Of a stretch of 64,000 nt of DNA, positions 17,737 to 26,744 are shown one piece after another. The translations under genes were made by a program, and so were the position numbers. Origin of the DNA: Bradyrhizobium canariense (lineage in GTDB: Bacteria > Pseudomonadota > Alphaproteobacteria > Rhizobiales > Xanthobacteraceae); NCBI RefSeq assembly GCF_019402665.1, contig NZ_VSST01000037.1, positions 124,001-188,000 of the forward strand. Reading direction: 5' to 3'. The notes beneath the pieces were generated by a model, which did not search any database, was not told the origin of the DNA, and saw only the letters and a program-made list of their open reading frames with translations. Position 1 is the stretch's first letter; the number at the start of each line of letters is the position of its first letter.

Positions 17737-19902
17737 ATGAAACGCGTCGACGCCCACGGATTGAAGATCGCTCCCGTCCTGTTCGATTTCATCGCCAAGG
17801 AAGCGGCCCCGAAGACGGGGATCGCGCCGGATGCGTTCTGGGCCGGGCTCGCCGCCATCATCAAGGAGTTGGGGCCGAAGAACCGCACGCTGCTCGCGGT
17901 GCGCGACACGTTGCAGGCCAAGATCGACGACTGGCACCGCGCCAACAAGGGCAAGGCGTTCGACCTCAACGCCTATACGGCCTTCCTGAAGGAGATCGGC
18001 TATCTCGTCCCGGAGCCGGCGACGCAGAAGGTCGAGACCGAAAATGTGGACGAAGAGATCGGCAAGATCTGCGGCCCGCAGCTCGTCGTGCCCCTGACCA
18101 ACGCACGCTACGCGCTGAACGCGGCGAATGCGCGCTGGGGCTCGCTCTATGACGCCTTCTACGGCACCGACGCGATCCCGCACGATTCATCCGAGAGCGG
18201 CAAGGGTTACAACAAGGCGCGCGGCGACAAGGTGATCGCCAAGGCCAAGGCCTTCCTCGATGCCGCCGTGCCGCTGGCGACCGGCAGTCACACCGACGTC
18301 ACCGCCTATAGCGTGGTCGCGGGCCAGCTCGCGGTGAAGCTGAAGAGCGGCAACGCCACCGCGCTGAAGAACGCCGCGCAATTCGCGGGCTTCCAGGGCG
18401 ACGCAGCCGCACCGAGCGCGGTGCTGCTCGCCAACAACGGCCTGCATGTCGAGGTGAAAATCGACCGCACCAGCGCGATCGGCAAGGACGATCCGGCCGG
18501 CGTCGCGGACATGGTCATGGAGTCCGCGGTCTCCACGATTCTCGACATGGAAGACTCGGTCGCTGCGGTCGATGCCGAGGACAAGGTGCTGGTCTACCGC
18601 AACACGCTCGGCCTGATGAACGGCACGCTGTCGGCCGATTTCGAGAAGGGCGGCAAGACGCTGACGCGCTCGCTCAATGCCGACCGCAGCTACAAGACGC
18701 CTGACGGCAAGGGCGAGGTCAAGCTGCACGGCCGCAGCCTGCTCTTGATGCGCAATTGCGGTCACCACATGTTCACCGACGCGGTGCTGGACGAAAAGGG
18801 CGAGGAGATTCCGGAAGGCCTGCTCGACGCTGCCGTCTCCGGGCTTCTTGCTGTCCATGACTTGAAAGGCAACTCCAAGGTCAAGAACAGCCGCACGGGA
18901 TCTGCCTATATCGTCAAGCCGAAGATGCACGGTCCCGACGAGGTGTCGCTGACCTGCGAGATCTTCGACCGCGTCGAGAAGATGCTGTCGCTGCCCGAGA
19001 ACACGCTCAAGGTCGGCATCATGGATGAGGAGCGGCGCACCACCGTCAACCTCAAGGCCTGCATTCAGCGCGCCTCCAAGCGCATCATGTTCATCAACAC
19101 CGGCTTCCTCGACCGAACCGGCGACGAGATCCACACCTCGATGGAGGCGGGTCCGATGATCCGCAAGAACGAGATGAAGGCGCAGCCCTGGATCAAATCC
19201 TATGAGGACTGGAACGTCGATATGGGCCTGACCTGTGGCCTGCCCGGCCATGCCCAGATCGGCAAAGGCATGTGGGCCGCGCCGGACAAGATGGCGGACA
19301 TGCTGGCGCAGAAGCTCGCCCATCCGCAGGCCGGTGCCACCACCGCCTGGGTGCCCTCGCCGACCGCCGCGACGCTGCACGCGCTGCACTACCACCAGGT
19401 CAACGTCACCGCGCGCCAGCAGGAGCTCGCCAAGGGCGGCCCACGCGCAAAGCTTTCCGACATCCTCACCATCCCGGTGTCGAAGTCGAACTGGGCGCCC
19501 GACGACGTCAAGCAGGAGATCGACAACAACTGCCAGGGCATCCTCGGTTACGTCGTGCGCTGGATCGACCAGGGCGTCGGCTGCTCCAAGGTGCCTGACA
19601 TCCACGACGTCGGCTTGATGGAGGATCGTGCCACCTTGCGCATTTCCAGCCAGCACCTCGCCAACTGGCTGCACCAGGGCGTCATCACCGAAGCCCAGGT
19701 AATGGAATCGCTCAAGCGCATGGCGGTCGTGGTCGACAAGCAGAACGCGGGCGATCCCATCTACAAGCCGATGGCGCCCGGCTTCGACGGCACAGCCTTC
19801 AAGGCGGCTAGCGACCTCATCTTCAAGGGGCGCGAGCAGCCGAATGGCTACACCGAATACATCCTCACCGCCCGCCGCCGCGAGGCCAAAGGGGCGGGAT
19901 AG
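17737..19902 (+). CDS. glcB: Malate synthase G
   Basis: Condenses glyoxylate with acetyl-CoA to malate in the glyoxylate shunt, in the cytosol as a monomer. The 721-residue length and motifs such as STILDMEDSVAAVDAEDK, the metal- and substrate-binding SLTCEIFDR region, GFLDRTGDEIHTSMEAGPM and AWVPSPTAATLHALHYHQ are those of isoform G. The gene stands alone, with a hairpin-rich leader before it and a strong terminator after it. Needed for growth on acetate or fatty acids and consistent with polyhydroxybutyrate use. Confidence 0.95.
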   Translation: MKRVDAHGLKIAPVLFDFIAKEAAPKTGIAPDAFWAGLAAIIKELGPKNRTLLAVRDTLQAKIDDWHRANKGKAFDLNAYTAFLKEIGYLVPEPATQKVETENVDEEIGKICGPQLVVPLTNARYALNAANARWGSLYDAFYGTDAIPHDSSESGKGYNKARGDKVIAKAKAFLDAAVPLATGSHTDVTAYSVVAGQLAVKLKSGNATALKNAAQFAGFQGDAAAPSAVLLANNGLHVEVKIDRTSAIGKDDPAGVADMVMESAVSTILDMEDSVAAVDAEDKVLVYRNTLGLMNGTLSADFEKGGKTLTRSLNADRSYKTPDGKGEVKLHGRSLLLMRNCGHHMFTDAVLDEKGEEIPEGLLDAAVSGLLAVHDLKGNSKVKNSRTGSAYIVKPKMHGPDEVSLTCEIFDRVEKMLSLPENTLKVGIMDEERRTTVNLKACIQRASKRIMFINTGFLDRTGDEIHTSMEAGPMIRKNEMKAQPWIKSYEDWNVDMGLTCGLPGHAQIGKGMWAAPDKMADMLAQKLAHPQAGATTAWVPSPTAATLHALHYHQVNVTARQQELAKGGPRAKLSDILTIPVSKSNWAPDDVKQEIDNNCQGILGYVVRWIDQGVGCSKVPDIHDVGLMEDRATLRISSQHLANWLHQGVITEAQVMESLKRMAVVVDKQNAGDPIYKPMAPGFDGTAFKAASDLIFKGREQPNGYTEYILTARRREAKGAG

Positions 19903-19921
19903 GCCCGAATAGGCGAGCACC

Positions 19922-19951
19922 AAAAGCCCCGGCTCACGCCGGGGCTTTTTT
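19922..19951 (+). terminator. Rho-independent terminator of glcB
   Basis: Perfect 12-bp stem AAAAGCCCCGGC / GCCGGGGCTTTT with a TCAC loop, ending in a run of T, 20 bp after the glcB stop. Confidence 0.9.
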
Positions 19952-19962
19952 GTTGGCGCAGC

Positions 19963-20042
19963 AGCCCGGATGGAGTGGAGCGTAATCCGAAGCCGCTATC
20001 GATTGGGGCAAGACCCGGATTGCGCTGCGCTCCATCCGGGCT
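19963..20042. repeat. Palindromic intergenic repeat, AGCCCGGATGGAG type
   Basis: Inverted 13-bp arms AGCCCGGATGGAG (19963-19975) and CTCCATCCGGGCT (20030-20042), with further internal complementarity (GTAATCCG/CGGATT). It lies between the glcB terminator and the small membrane gene. Confidence 0.75.
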
Positions 20043-20054
20043 ACGAAAGCGCGG

Positions 20055-20210
20055 CTAGAACACGGCCAGATATTTCAGTAGCGACACGATGCCGATGATG
20101 ATGACGACGACGCGCGCGATCTGCTTGGCGCGGCCGTCCATCGGCAGCATGTTGATGAGATAAAGTACGAGAATGACGACGAGAAAGGTGACGAGTACGC
20201 CGACCAGCAT
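20055..20210 (-). CDS. Small hydrophobic membrane protein (Thivi_2564-like)
   Basis: A 51-residue ORF starting MLVGVLVTFLVVIL: two transmembrane helices around a short polar turn MLPMDGRAKQIARV. This pattern matches a family of tiny bacterial membrane proteins known as Thivi_2564. The start is preceded by an AGGGGGG run about 10 bp upstream, and codon use (GTC, ATC, CTG) fits the genome. Function unknown. It is flanked by a palindromic repeat on its 3' side and the chemoreceptor leader on the other. Confidence 0.7.
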   Translation of the reverse strand: MLVGVLVTFLVVILVLYLINMLPMDGRAKQIARVVVIIIGIVSLLKYLAVF

Positions 20211-20484
20211 CGCTAGGACCCCCCTTTAGGCAAAATTGCTGACCCTCTCCTAACGCGCAACTCCCGGCTTGGTTCCATCGACGCAACCCTCTGCAACTTC
20301 TAGTAAATACGTACTTCTACGATCAGCCGGCCGGCCTAAAACTTTACCCTTTTCCTTTGAGATGCGGAAACCGTTTGGGCCGTGAGCCGCAAACGGCATG
20401 CGATTGCCTCGTCTTACGGGCCCCTTTTTCTGTTGTTGCCGGGGCGACTTCACGAACTTTGTATTGGGAATTGGGGGGACTTCG

Positions 20485-22578
20485 ATGCTGAATCGTCTGA
20501 CCGTATCCGCGCTGCTGAAGGCGGTGATCGCGATCACGTCGGTCTGCGTGGTGATCGTGCTCTCCCTTACCGCCTACGAGTCCTGGGATCGCCTGAAGAC
20601 CGCCAATCGCATCTCGCAGATCGCCGACACGTCCGCCGATCTGTTCAAGGCGATGCACAATCTGCGCACCGACCGCTCGACCACGGTCCGCCTGCTGAAC
20701 GCGACCGAGCCGATGGACGGCGAAATCGAGAAATATCTGCGCGCCCTGCGCGATGCCCAAATGCCCGCCATGGCGCGCGCGCTCGCGCTGCTGCCGGCCA
20801 TGGACTTTCCGCAATCGGGCACTCTGGTACCGGAGCTCGCGCGCCTCTATAAGCTGCTGATCGAGGAGCAGAAGCAGTTCTGGGAGGATGTCGCCAAGCC
20901 GAAGGACCAGCGCCGCGCCAGCCTGCCCAAGGAATACATGGAAACGACGCAGGGCCTGCTCGACACGCTCGACAAGCTCTCGAACACGTTGGCCGCCACC
21001 GTCAATCACCTGGACGCCGCGATCGACCAGTTGCTGTCGATCAAACAGAACGCCTGGCTGCTCCGCAACACAGCAGGCGAAGCTTCGCTGATCGTCTCGA
21101 CCGGGCTGGCCGCCGGCAAGATCACGCCGGAGGGCCGCTACGCCTATACCCAACATGTCGGCGGCACGAGCGCGATGTGGAAGGCGCTGGAGTTGTCGAC
21201 GGCCGGCATGCAGTTGCCGGCGGGGCTCGCCTCCGCGATGGCCTCCGCCAAGACCTCCTATTTCGAGCCGCAGTATCTGGCCTTGCGCGACCGTCTCGCG
21301 GACGCGCTGGTCAAGGGTGAGAAGCCCGAGATGACGGCGAACCAATGGAGCCCGCTCACGGTCGGCCGGATGGCGAGCGCGGTCGCAGTGGCAGAAGGTG
21401 CGCTCGATGCCGCCAAGATCCACACGCAGGAGCAGCGCGGCGCCGCAGAGCGCGCACTGATCGTGCAGCTTACGCTGCTGGCGCTCGCCGTGGGGCTTGC
21501 CGTCGGCGCGATCATGCTGGTCAGCCGCCGCGTCATCACTCCGCTCAACACCATCCGCGACGCCATGCTGAAGGTCGCCGGCGGCGACCTTGCCGTCGAC
21601 AGCGGCTATCTCGATCGCAACGACGAGATCGGCGCGCTTGCCGGCGCGCTGGAGACCTTCAAGCAGCAGGCCAACGAGAAGCTCACGATCGAGGCGCAGG
21701 AGCGCGAACGCAATGCGGGCGCCTCCGCGCGCCAGCGCGCGGTCGAGACCTATGTCGGCGAGTTCGAGGGCGCGGTGCGCAAGACACTCGGCGAATTGAG
21801 CGAAGCCTCCGGCGAAATGCGCAAGACCTCGGGCGATCTCTCCGCGGTGTCGCGGCAGACCAACGACCGCGTTCAGGTCGCGGGCAAGGCCTCCAACGAC
21901 GCCTCCATGAGCGTCGACAGCGTCGCCGCCGCAGCGGAAGAGCTCAGCGCCTCGATCAACGACATCAGCCAGCAGGCCGCGCATGCCGCGGGTATCGCCA
22001 GCCGCGCCGTGACCCAGGCACGCGAGACCGACGGCACGGTGCAGGGACTTCAGAAGTCGGCCGGTCGCATCGGCGAGGTCGTGGGCCTGATCAACACCAT
22101 TGCGCAGCAGACCAATTTGCTCGCGCTCAACGCCACGATCGAGGCCGCCCGCGCCGGAGAAGCCGGGCGTGGCTTTGCCGTGGTCGCCTCCGAGGTGAAG
22201 TCGCTGGCGAGCCAGACGGCCAAGGCGACCGAGGAGATCTCCGAGCAGATCGCCGACATCCAGAAGGTCGCGGGCGACGCCATCAGCGCGATCCAGACCA
22301 TCGGTGGCATCATCGGCGAAGTGAACGAGGTCGCGACCGCAATCGCTGCCGCCGTGCAGGAGCAGGGTGCGGCCACGCAAGAGATCACCCGCAGCACTCA
22401 GTTTGCGGCGCAGGGCACCAAGAACGTCTCGGACAACATCACCGGCGTCAAATCCGATGCTGACGCTGCTGCCGCCGCCGCCGACAACGTGAAGCATGCC
22501 TCCGAGATGCTGGAGAGCCAGAGCCGCCAGCTCGGCCATGAGGTCAGCGACTTCCTCGGCAAGATTCGCGCAGCGTAG
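20485..22578 (+). CDS. Methyl-accepting chemotaxis protein
   Basis: Chemoreceptor of 697 residues from ATG 20485, chosen for the GGGGGGA site just before it. A membrane helix (about 12-32) is followed by a roughly 295-residue helical periplasmic sensor with an RTDRSTTVRLLN motif, then a second helix (about 328-350), HAMP (about 350-405) and the cytoplasmic signalling helices. The conserved tip INTIAQQTNLLALNATIEAA lies near 535-555. There is no CheR-tethering pentapeptide at the C-terminus. No che genes are nearby, so it is an orphan receptor; its ligand cannot be read from the sequence. Confidence 0.9.
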   Translation: MLNRLTVSALLKAVIAITSVCVVIVLSLTAYESWDRLKTANRISQIADTSADLFKAMHNLRTDRSTTVRLLNATEPMDGEIEKYLRALRDAQMPAMARALALLPAMDFPQSGTLVPELARLYKLLIEEQKQFWEDVAKPKDQRRASLPKEYMETTQGLLDTLDKLSNTLAATVNHLDAAIDQLLSIKQNAWLLRNTAGEASLIVSTGLAAGKITPEGRYAYTQHVGGTSAMWKALELSTAGMQLPAGLASAMASAKTSYFEPQYLALRDRLADALVKGEKPEMTANQWSPLTVGRMASAVAVAEGALDAAKIHTQEQRGAAERALIVQLTLLALAVGLAVGAIMLVSRRVITPLNTIRDAMLKVAGGDLAVDSGYLDRNDEIGALAGALETFKQQANEKLTIEAQERERNAGASARQRAVETYVGEFEGAVRKTLGELSEASGEMRKTSGDLSAVSRQTNDRVQVAGKASNDASMSVDSVAAAAEELSASINDISQQAAHAAGIASRAVTQARETDGTVQGLQKSAGRIGEVVGLINTIAQQTNLLALNATIEAARAGEAGRGFAVVASEVKSLASQTAKATEEISEQIADIQKVAGDAISAIQTIGGIIGEVNEVATAIAAAVQEQGAATQEITRSTQFAAQGTKNVSDNITGVKSDADAAAAAADNVKHASEMLESQSRQLGHEVSDFLGKIRAA

Positions 22579-22615
22579 GGTGGGTATATGGGAACGACGA
22601 GCCACACATGCCGGT

Positions 22616-22737
22616 GTCGTCATGGCGAAAGCCAGGACCCATAGCCACCCCACTCTGCAAGGGGCAGGCTGGTGGTCAGCGGTGTGGGGGCAACACCGGC
22701 ATTTGGGGTAATGGGTCCTGGCTTTCGCCAGGACGAC
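22616..22737. repeat. Nested palindromic repeat element, copy 2 (GTCCTGGC family)
   Basis: Arms 22616-22642 and 22711-22737; the right arm is base-for-base the same as in copies 1 and 3. The 68-bp interior has its own partial complementarity (CCACCCCAC/GTGTGGGGG). It lies between the convergent chemoreceptor and DUF2865 genes. Confidence 0.8.
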
Positions 22738-22745
22738 CTTGAGGG

Positions 22746-23399
22746 CTACTCCTTCGCCACCACCGGCACTTGGCGGAATCTTGCGCGCACCGAATCCGGC
22801 AGCGGGGAGAAATTCATCGCGACACCGCGGCGGTCGTTGGCATTGCGGCTGGCGACCACCAGGCCGTCGGCGCCCGCGACGATGTCACCCTTGCGCAAGG
22901 TGGGATCGTCGTCGACCTTGACCTGAGCGAGCCCGACCGGATCCTTGCCGTTGCAGGTGCAGCCTGAGACAATCTCATTGCGATAGCGGAACGCGTTAGG
23001 CAGGTCGGAATAGGATTTCCCCTTCTCCGTCGTCGCGTCGTCGATGTTGCCGCCATAGACCAGCGACGTCTCCGAGGCCGGGCAGAAGCTCTTGCAGGAT
23101 TGCGCCTTGCTCTCGGAATCGTTTCCCTGCGCCGGGAAATAACGTCCGTCGCAGCCGCGCACGCAATAGGCCGTGCCGCCGCCATAGGACGCCCGCTGAC
23201 GCGGCGTGTCGTAGCGTGGCGTGTCATCGGTCTGGAACGGCATGCGAATCTCGGGCGCCGGTCGCCCGCGGAAGCCGCCGAACAGCGCCGAGAAAAAGTC
23301 CTCCGCATGGGCCGATGGCGTGAGCGCGAGGCCGACGGAGGCAACGGCGACGAACGCCACCGCGCCACCGGCGAGTTTGCCGATCGAACGTCTCTTCAT
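22746..23399 (-). CDS. DUF2865 secreted protein
   Basis: Exported protein of 217 residues: an N-terminal signal peptide (basic MKRRSIGK, hydrophobic core, ALTPSAHA cleavage) and a DUF2865 domain with the family motifs YCVRGCDGRYFP and SCKSFCPA, a KSYSDLPNAFRYR block and a later CTC pair. The cysteines probably form disulfides in the periplasm. Family function is unknown; it is frequent in Bradyrhizobium and relatives. It lies 17 bp downstream of the L,D-transpeptidase, so the two are likely co-expressed cell-envelope genes. Confidence 0.8.
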   Translation of the reverse strand: MKRRSIGKLAGGAVAFVAVASVGLALTPSAHAEDFFSALFGGFRGRPAPEIRMPFQTDDTPRYDTPRQRASYGGGTAYCVRGCDGRYFPAQGNDSESKAQSCKSFCPASETSLVYGGNIDDATTEKGKSYSDLPNAFRYRNEIVSGCTCNGKDPVGLAQVKVDDDPTLRKGDIVAGADGLVVASRNANDRRGVAMNFSPLPDSVRARFRQVPVVAKE

Positions 23400-23416
23400 G
23401 TGACCTCACACGATCC

Positions 23417-24262
23417 TTAGTTCACGGCCGAATTCGAAACGTTCAGCGCCTGCCGGCCCGAGGGCAGCGCCGTCACGGCCGGGCGCTTGCGCACGGAATC
23501 GCTACCTTTCGCCATCAGCGGCGCGTTCTTCGGCAGCACGACGACCTTGGCGCCGACATTGACGCGGCCGAACAGGTCGGTGACGTCCTCATTGGTCATG
23601 CGGATGCAGCCGGACGAGACGAACTTGCCGATCGTGGCGGGATCGTTGGTGCCATGGATGCGGTATTCGCTCGACCCGAGATACATCGCACGCGCGCCGA
23701 GCGGATTGCCGGGGCCGCCAGCGACGAAGCGAGGCAGATAAGGTTGTCGCGCAATCATCTCAGCCGGCGGATGCCAGTCCGGCCATTCCGCCTTGCGGCT
23801 GACGCTCTGCACACCCGACCAGGTAAAACCCTCGCGCCCGACGCCGACGCCATAACGGATGGCGCGGCCCTGGCCGAGCACGTAATAGAGATAAGTATTG
23901 TTGGTATCGATGACGATGGTACCGGCCGGCTCGCTGCGGTCGAAGCTGACAATCTGCCTGCGCAGGCGATCGGGCAGCGCGGCATCCTCGTCGGCGGCCT
24001 GCGCGTTCGGGCTTGCATAGCCCTGATTCGCATAGCCTTGGTTCGCATAGCCTTGGTTCGCATAGCCTTGGTTTGCATACCCTTGGCTCGCATAACCCTG
24101 CGAATAGCCCTGGTCCTGCGGGTAGGGCTGATGCGGATAGGTGTAGCCCAGCGTCTGTGCGCTCGCGGCGCCGAACGGCACTGCCAGCAAAGCGGTTGCG
24201 AACGCGAATGCGGTGATGCGGCGCGGCGATATGCGGCGTCGGACTGCAGAGAACTTCGTCAT
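23417..24262 (-). CDS. L,D-transpeptidase (YkuD domain) with a GYANQ repeat linker
   Basis: Periplasmic cell-wall cross-linking enzyme. After a signal sequence (about residues 18-36, AFATALLAVPFGAASA) comes a low-complexity linker of near-identical NQGYA units (about 53-82), then the YkuD domain with catalytic motif HGTN...SSGCIRM; the nucleophilic cysteine is near residue 217. The 281-residue protein ends with a short basic tail. Such enzymes make 3-3 peptidoglycan links or attach proteins to the wall. The linker is coded by tandem 15-bp DNA repeats. Confidence 0.88.
   Translation of the reverse strand: MTKFSAVRRRISPRRITAFAFATALLAVPFGAASAQTLGYTYPHQPYPQDQGYSQGYASQGYANQGYANQGYANQGYANQGYASPNAQAADEDAALPDRLRRQIVSFDRSEPAGTIVIDTNNTYLYYVLGQGRAIRYGVGVGREGFTWSGVQSVSRKAEWPDWHPPAEMIARQPYLPRFVAGGPGNPLGARAMYLGSSEYRIHGTNDPATIGKFVSSGCIRMTNEDVTDLFGRVNVGAKVVVLPKNAPLMAKGSDSVRKRPAVTALPSGRQALNVSNSAVN
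24015..24104. repeat. 15-bp tandem repeat inside the L,D-transpeptidase gene
   Basis: Six head-to-tail units of the form GCATAGCCTTGGTTC; two units are identical, others differ by 1-3 bases, and the last is degenerate. They keep the reading frame and encode the NQGYA pentapeptide linker. Confidence 0.85.
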
Positions 24263-24470
24263 GTGCTGCCCCGTTGGATGCCTGCATCAGGGTGATGCGC
24301 TGGTTCGATCAACGCGGTCGAACCGCTACAAGTTCCGCTGCGGGATGCAGCAGCGACGTCACAGTCAAGCGAGCCCTTCTTCACGAAGCCGCGATGGAAC
24401 CCGCAGGGCGCTTGGACGTTCTCCCTGATCATAGGCGCGAGGACCGAAGACTCCGTGCCGGAGAGGTATT

Positions 24471-25583
24471 GTGCGCGTCCTTCCCAGTGAACGTATGATT
24501 CCCGGCAACGGCGAAGGCACTCCGCTTCCCGAGAGCCACGGCGAACTCCCCCCGGTGATCCGCCGCACAGAGTTCGTCGCCTTCTCGCTCGCCGGGCTGC
24601 TCCTCATCGCAATCGTCGCGGTACTCTATGTCGGTAAGGCGTTCTTCCTGCCTGTCGTGATGGCGTTCGTCACCGGCACGATGCTCTCGCCGGCAGCGAC
24701 CTTTCTGGAGAACCGGAAAGTGCCGCGCGGGCTTGCCGCCGTCTTGATCGTGTTCGCGGTGACCGCCGTGGTCGGCTTCATCGTCGCGCTGATCGCCTCG
24801 CCGGCGATGGAATGGAGCTCGCGCCTGCCCGAACTCGGCACCCAGCTGAAAGACAAGGTCCACGTGTTCGACCGGCCGCTGGCGCTGTGGCGAGAGCTGC
24901 AGACGATGCTCGGCGGCTCGGAGGGATTGCCGAGCTTCCAGATGCCGAAATTCGATTGGGTGCAGCCGACGATCGAATTCCTGTCACCGACCTTTACCGA
25001 ATTCCTGCTGTTCTTCGTCACGCTGATCCTGTTCATCGCCAGCTGGCGGGACCTGCGACGGGCGATGATCATGACCTTCAGCGATCATGAGGCACGGCTG
25101 CGCACGCTTCGCATCCTCAACGAGATCGAGGTCCATCTCGGCAACTATCTCTTGACCGTGACCCTCATCAATGTCGGCGTCGGCGTCGCCGCCGGCATCG
25201 TCTGCGCGCTCACCGGAATGCCCAATCCGGCTGGCCTCGGCGCGCTCGCGGCCACCCTCAATTTCATTCCGATCATCGGACCGGTGGCCATGTTCGCCAT
25301 TCTGGTCGTGGTGGGACTGGTCACCTTCCCGACCGTCAGCGGCGGCCTGATGGCGGCGCTCGCCTTTGGCGGCATCACCTTCCTGGAGGGACATTTCGTC
25401 ACGCCGACCATCATCGGCCGGCGGCTGGCGCTCAATGCGCTCGCGGTGCTGCTGGCGCTGGCGTTCTGGACCTGGCTGTGGGGCCCGATGGGCGCGTTCC
25501 TGTCGTCGCCGCTGCTGATCGTCGCCCTGATCCTGAAGGAGCATCTGTTGCCGCAGGATTCGCCGCAGCTCCCGCAGGACTGA
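24471..25583 (+). CDS. AI-2E family (PerM-like) transporter
   Basis: A 370-residue inner-membrane protein with about eight predicted helices and a central soluble loop, matching the AI-2E/PerM permease family. Typical features are the paired early helices (LLLIAIVAVLYVGKAF, AVLIVFAVTAVVGFIVAL) and the NFIPIIGPV motif near residue 262. Members export various small molecules; the autoinducer role does not extend to the whole family. GTG 24471 is favoured by GGAGAGG just upstream; ATG 24495 is an alternative. Transcribed divergently from the L,D-transpeptidase over a 208-bp gap. Confidence 0.8.
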   Translation: MRVLPSERMIPGNGEGTPLPESHGELPPVIRRTEFVAFSLAGLLLIAIVAVLYVGKAFFLPVVMAFVTGTMLSPAATFLENRKVPRGLAAVLIVFAVTAVVGFIVALIASPAMEWSSRLPELGTQLKDKVHVFDRPLALWRELQTMLGGSEGLPSFQMPKFDWVQPTIEFLSPTFTEFLLFFVTLILFIASWRDLRRAMIMTFSDHEARLRTLRILNEIEVHLGNYLLTVTLINVGVGVAAGIVCALTGMPNPAGLGALAATLNFIPIIGPVAMFAILVVVGLVTFPTVSGGLMAALAFGGITFLEGHFVTPTIIGRRLALNALAVLLALAFWTWLWGPMGAFLSSPLLIVALILKEHLLPQDSPQLPQD

Positions 25584-25661
25584 CCGGTTTCCGTGAACGG
25601 AACTTACCCGACGACGAAACGTTTCCCGGCTGTCTCAACCGTCAACAGCTCGGAGCCCCCG

Positions 25662-26033
25662 ATGTCCACCACCAATGCCGAAGCCGGGATGAGAGACTGG
25701 ACCGACAAAGCCACCCGAGAACGCCTCGAGAAGGATGTAGCAGCCGTGAAAAGCGATATCGCCGCCCTCACCGATCAGATCACCGACGCGCTCAATACTT
25801 TTGCCAACTCCTCCGGCAAGCAGGCCCGCCGCGGCTATCGCCAAGCGCGCGAAAACGTGGATTCCGCGATCGACGACATGTCGGAGCGCGGCAGCGCGAT
25901 GATGGGCGCGGCACAGGAGGCCTACGGCTCGATCGAGGAGACGCTGGAGGACGCGATCAGCCAGCGGCCGCTCGCGACCGTCGGGCTCGCGCTCGGCATC
26001 GGCTTTCTGATCGGCGCGGCCTGGCGCCGCTGA
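25662..26033 (+). CDS. DUF883/ElaB-YqjD-like membrane-anchored protein
   Basis: A 123-residue protein: a long amphipathic alpha-helical part (LEKDVAAVKSDIAALTDQITDAL and onward) and a C-terminal membrane anchor with the glycine-rich end (TVGLALGIGFLIGAAWRR) characteristic of ElaB/YqjD/DUF883. In E. coli such proteins hold ribosomes at the inner membrane in stationary phase. ATG 25662 has GGAG six bases upstream; the longer frame lacks a site. It precedes a YqjE-like gene by 76 bp, as yqjD precedes yqjE. Confidence 0.8.
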   Translation: MSTTNAEAGMRDWTDKATRERLEKDVAAVKSDIAALTDQITDALNTFANSSGKQARRGYRQARENVDSAIDDMSERGSAMMGAAQEAYGSIEETLEDAISQRPLATVGLALGIGFLIGAAWRR

Positions 26034-26109
26034 GGTCGCGAATGGGTATCGAGACGGTGGCGCAGCGGCGCCGCCGGCGCCGGCTTGTGGGGATCTGAGG
26101 AGCAAGACC

Positions 26110-26565
26110 ATGTTTCAGCGCATCATCGACGGGATCAGCGCATCCACCGGCAGCGCTGTGCGGCTGACCTCGTTGGCGGCAGGCGCGGCGTTCGCGCTCT
26201 TCATCACCACCTGCTTCCTGTGCGCAGCGGCGTTCATCTCGGTGCTCGAGAAATATGGTCCGGTGCAGGCCTGCCTTGCCGGTGCAGGCGTTTTCTTTCT
26301 CCTGACCCTGACCGCGGCGGTGAGCTATTGGGTCTACAAGCGGCAGCTGCGCAAGCAAGCTTATATCGCGGCCGAGCGCGCCACGAAGTCGGCGGCCTCG
26401 AGCATGCTCGCGGACCCCATGCTGCTCGCCACCGGACTCCAGATCGTTCGCGCCATCGGGATCAAGCGGCTGTTGCCGATCCTGGCGATCGGCGGTGTCG
26501 CCCTCGGAATCATGGCGAGCCGCGCCGGCGTACCCGACGAGGCCTCGGCCGAACCTGCCGAGTAG
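26110..26565 (+). CDS. YqjE-like inner-membrane protein (holin-superfamily-like)
   Basis: A 151-residue protein with two strong membrane helices (LAAGAAFALFITTCFLCAAA and ACLAGAGVFFLLTLTAAVSY), a basic cytoplasmic stretch (YKRQLRKQAY) and a weaker third hydrophobic segment (RLLPILAIGGVALGIMA). The size and arrangement, and the DUF883 gene just upstream, resemble the YqjE partners annotated as phage-holin-superfamily proteins. This is an analogy from topology and position; no catalytic motif is visible. Confidence 0.6.
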   Translation: MFQRIIDGISASTGSAVRLTSLAAGAAFALFITTCFLCAAAFISVLEKYGPVQACLAGAGVFFLLTLTAAVSYWVYKRQLRKQAYIAAERATKSAASSMLADPMLLATGLQIVRAIGIKRLLPILAIGGVALGIMASRAGVPDEASAEPAE

Positions 26566-26744
26566 CAGCTAGCACGCCTTAGAAAGTTTCGTCCCAGGTC
26601 CCGTATACGCATCTATCGAATCGGCACCAGTGGCCCCGCGCCGATTTTGCGCCGTTGCCTGCGCCATCACGCAAACGCTACTCGGATAGGCAGGCGGTTG
26701 CCGGTAAAAGCAGCGCCCCTGATTCCAAAAAGCCATTTTTTTCG

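Noticed and set aside
20344..22653. 769-residue open frame opposite the chemoreceptor
   Set aside because: Antisense shadow; it also runs through a repeat element and the leader.
24015..24104. Short regular repeats as a CRISPR array
   Set aside because: The units are adjacent with no spacers and lie in frame inside the L,D-transpeptidase gene. No CRISPR array or cas gene was found.
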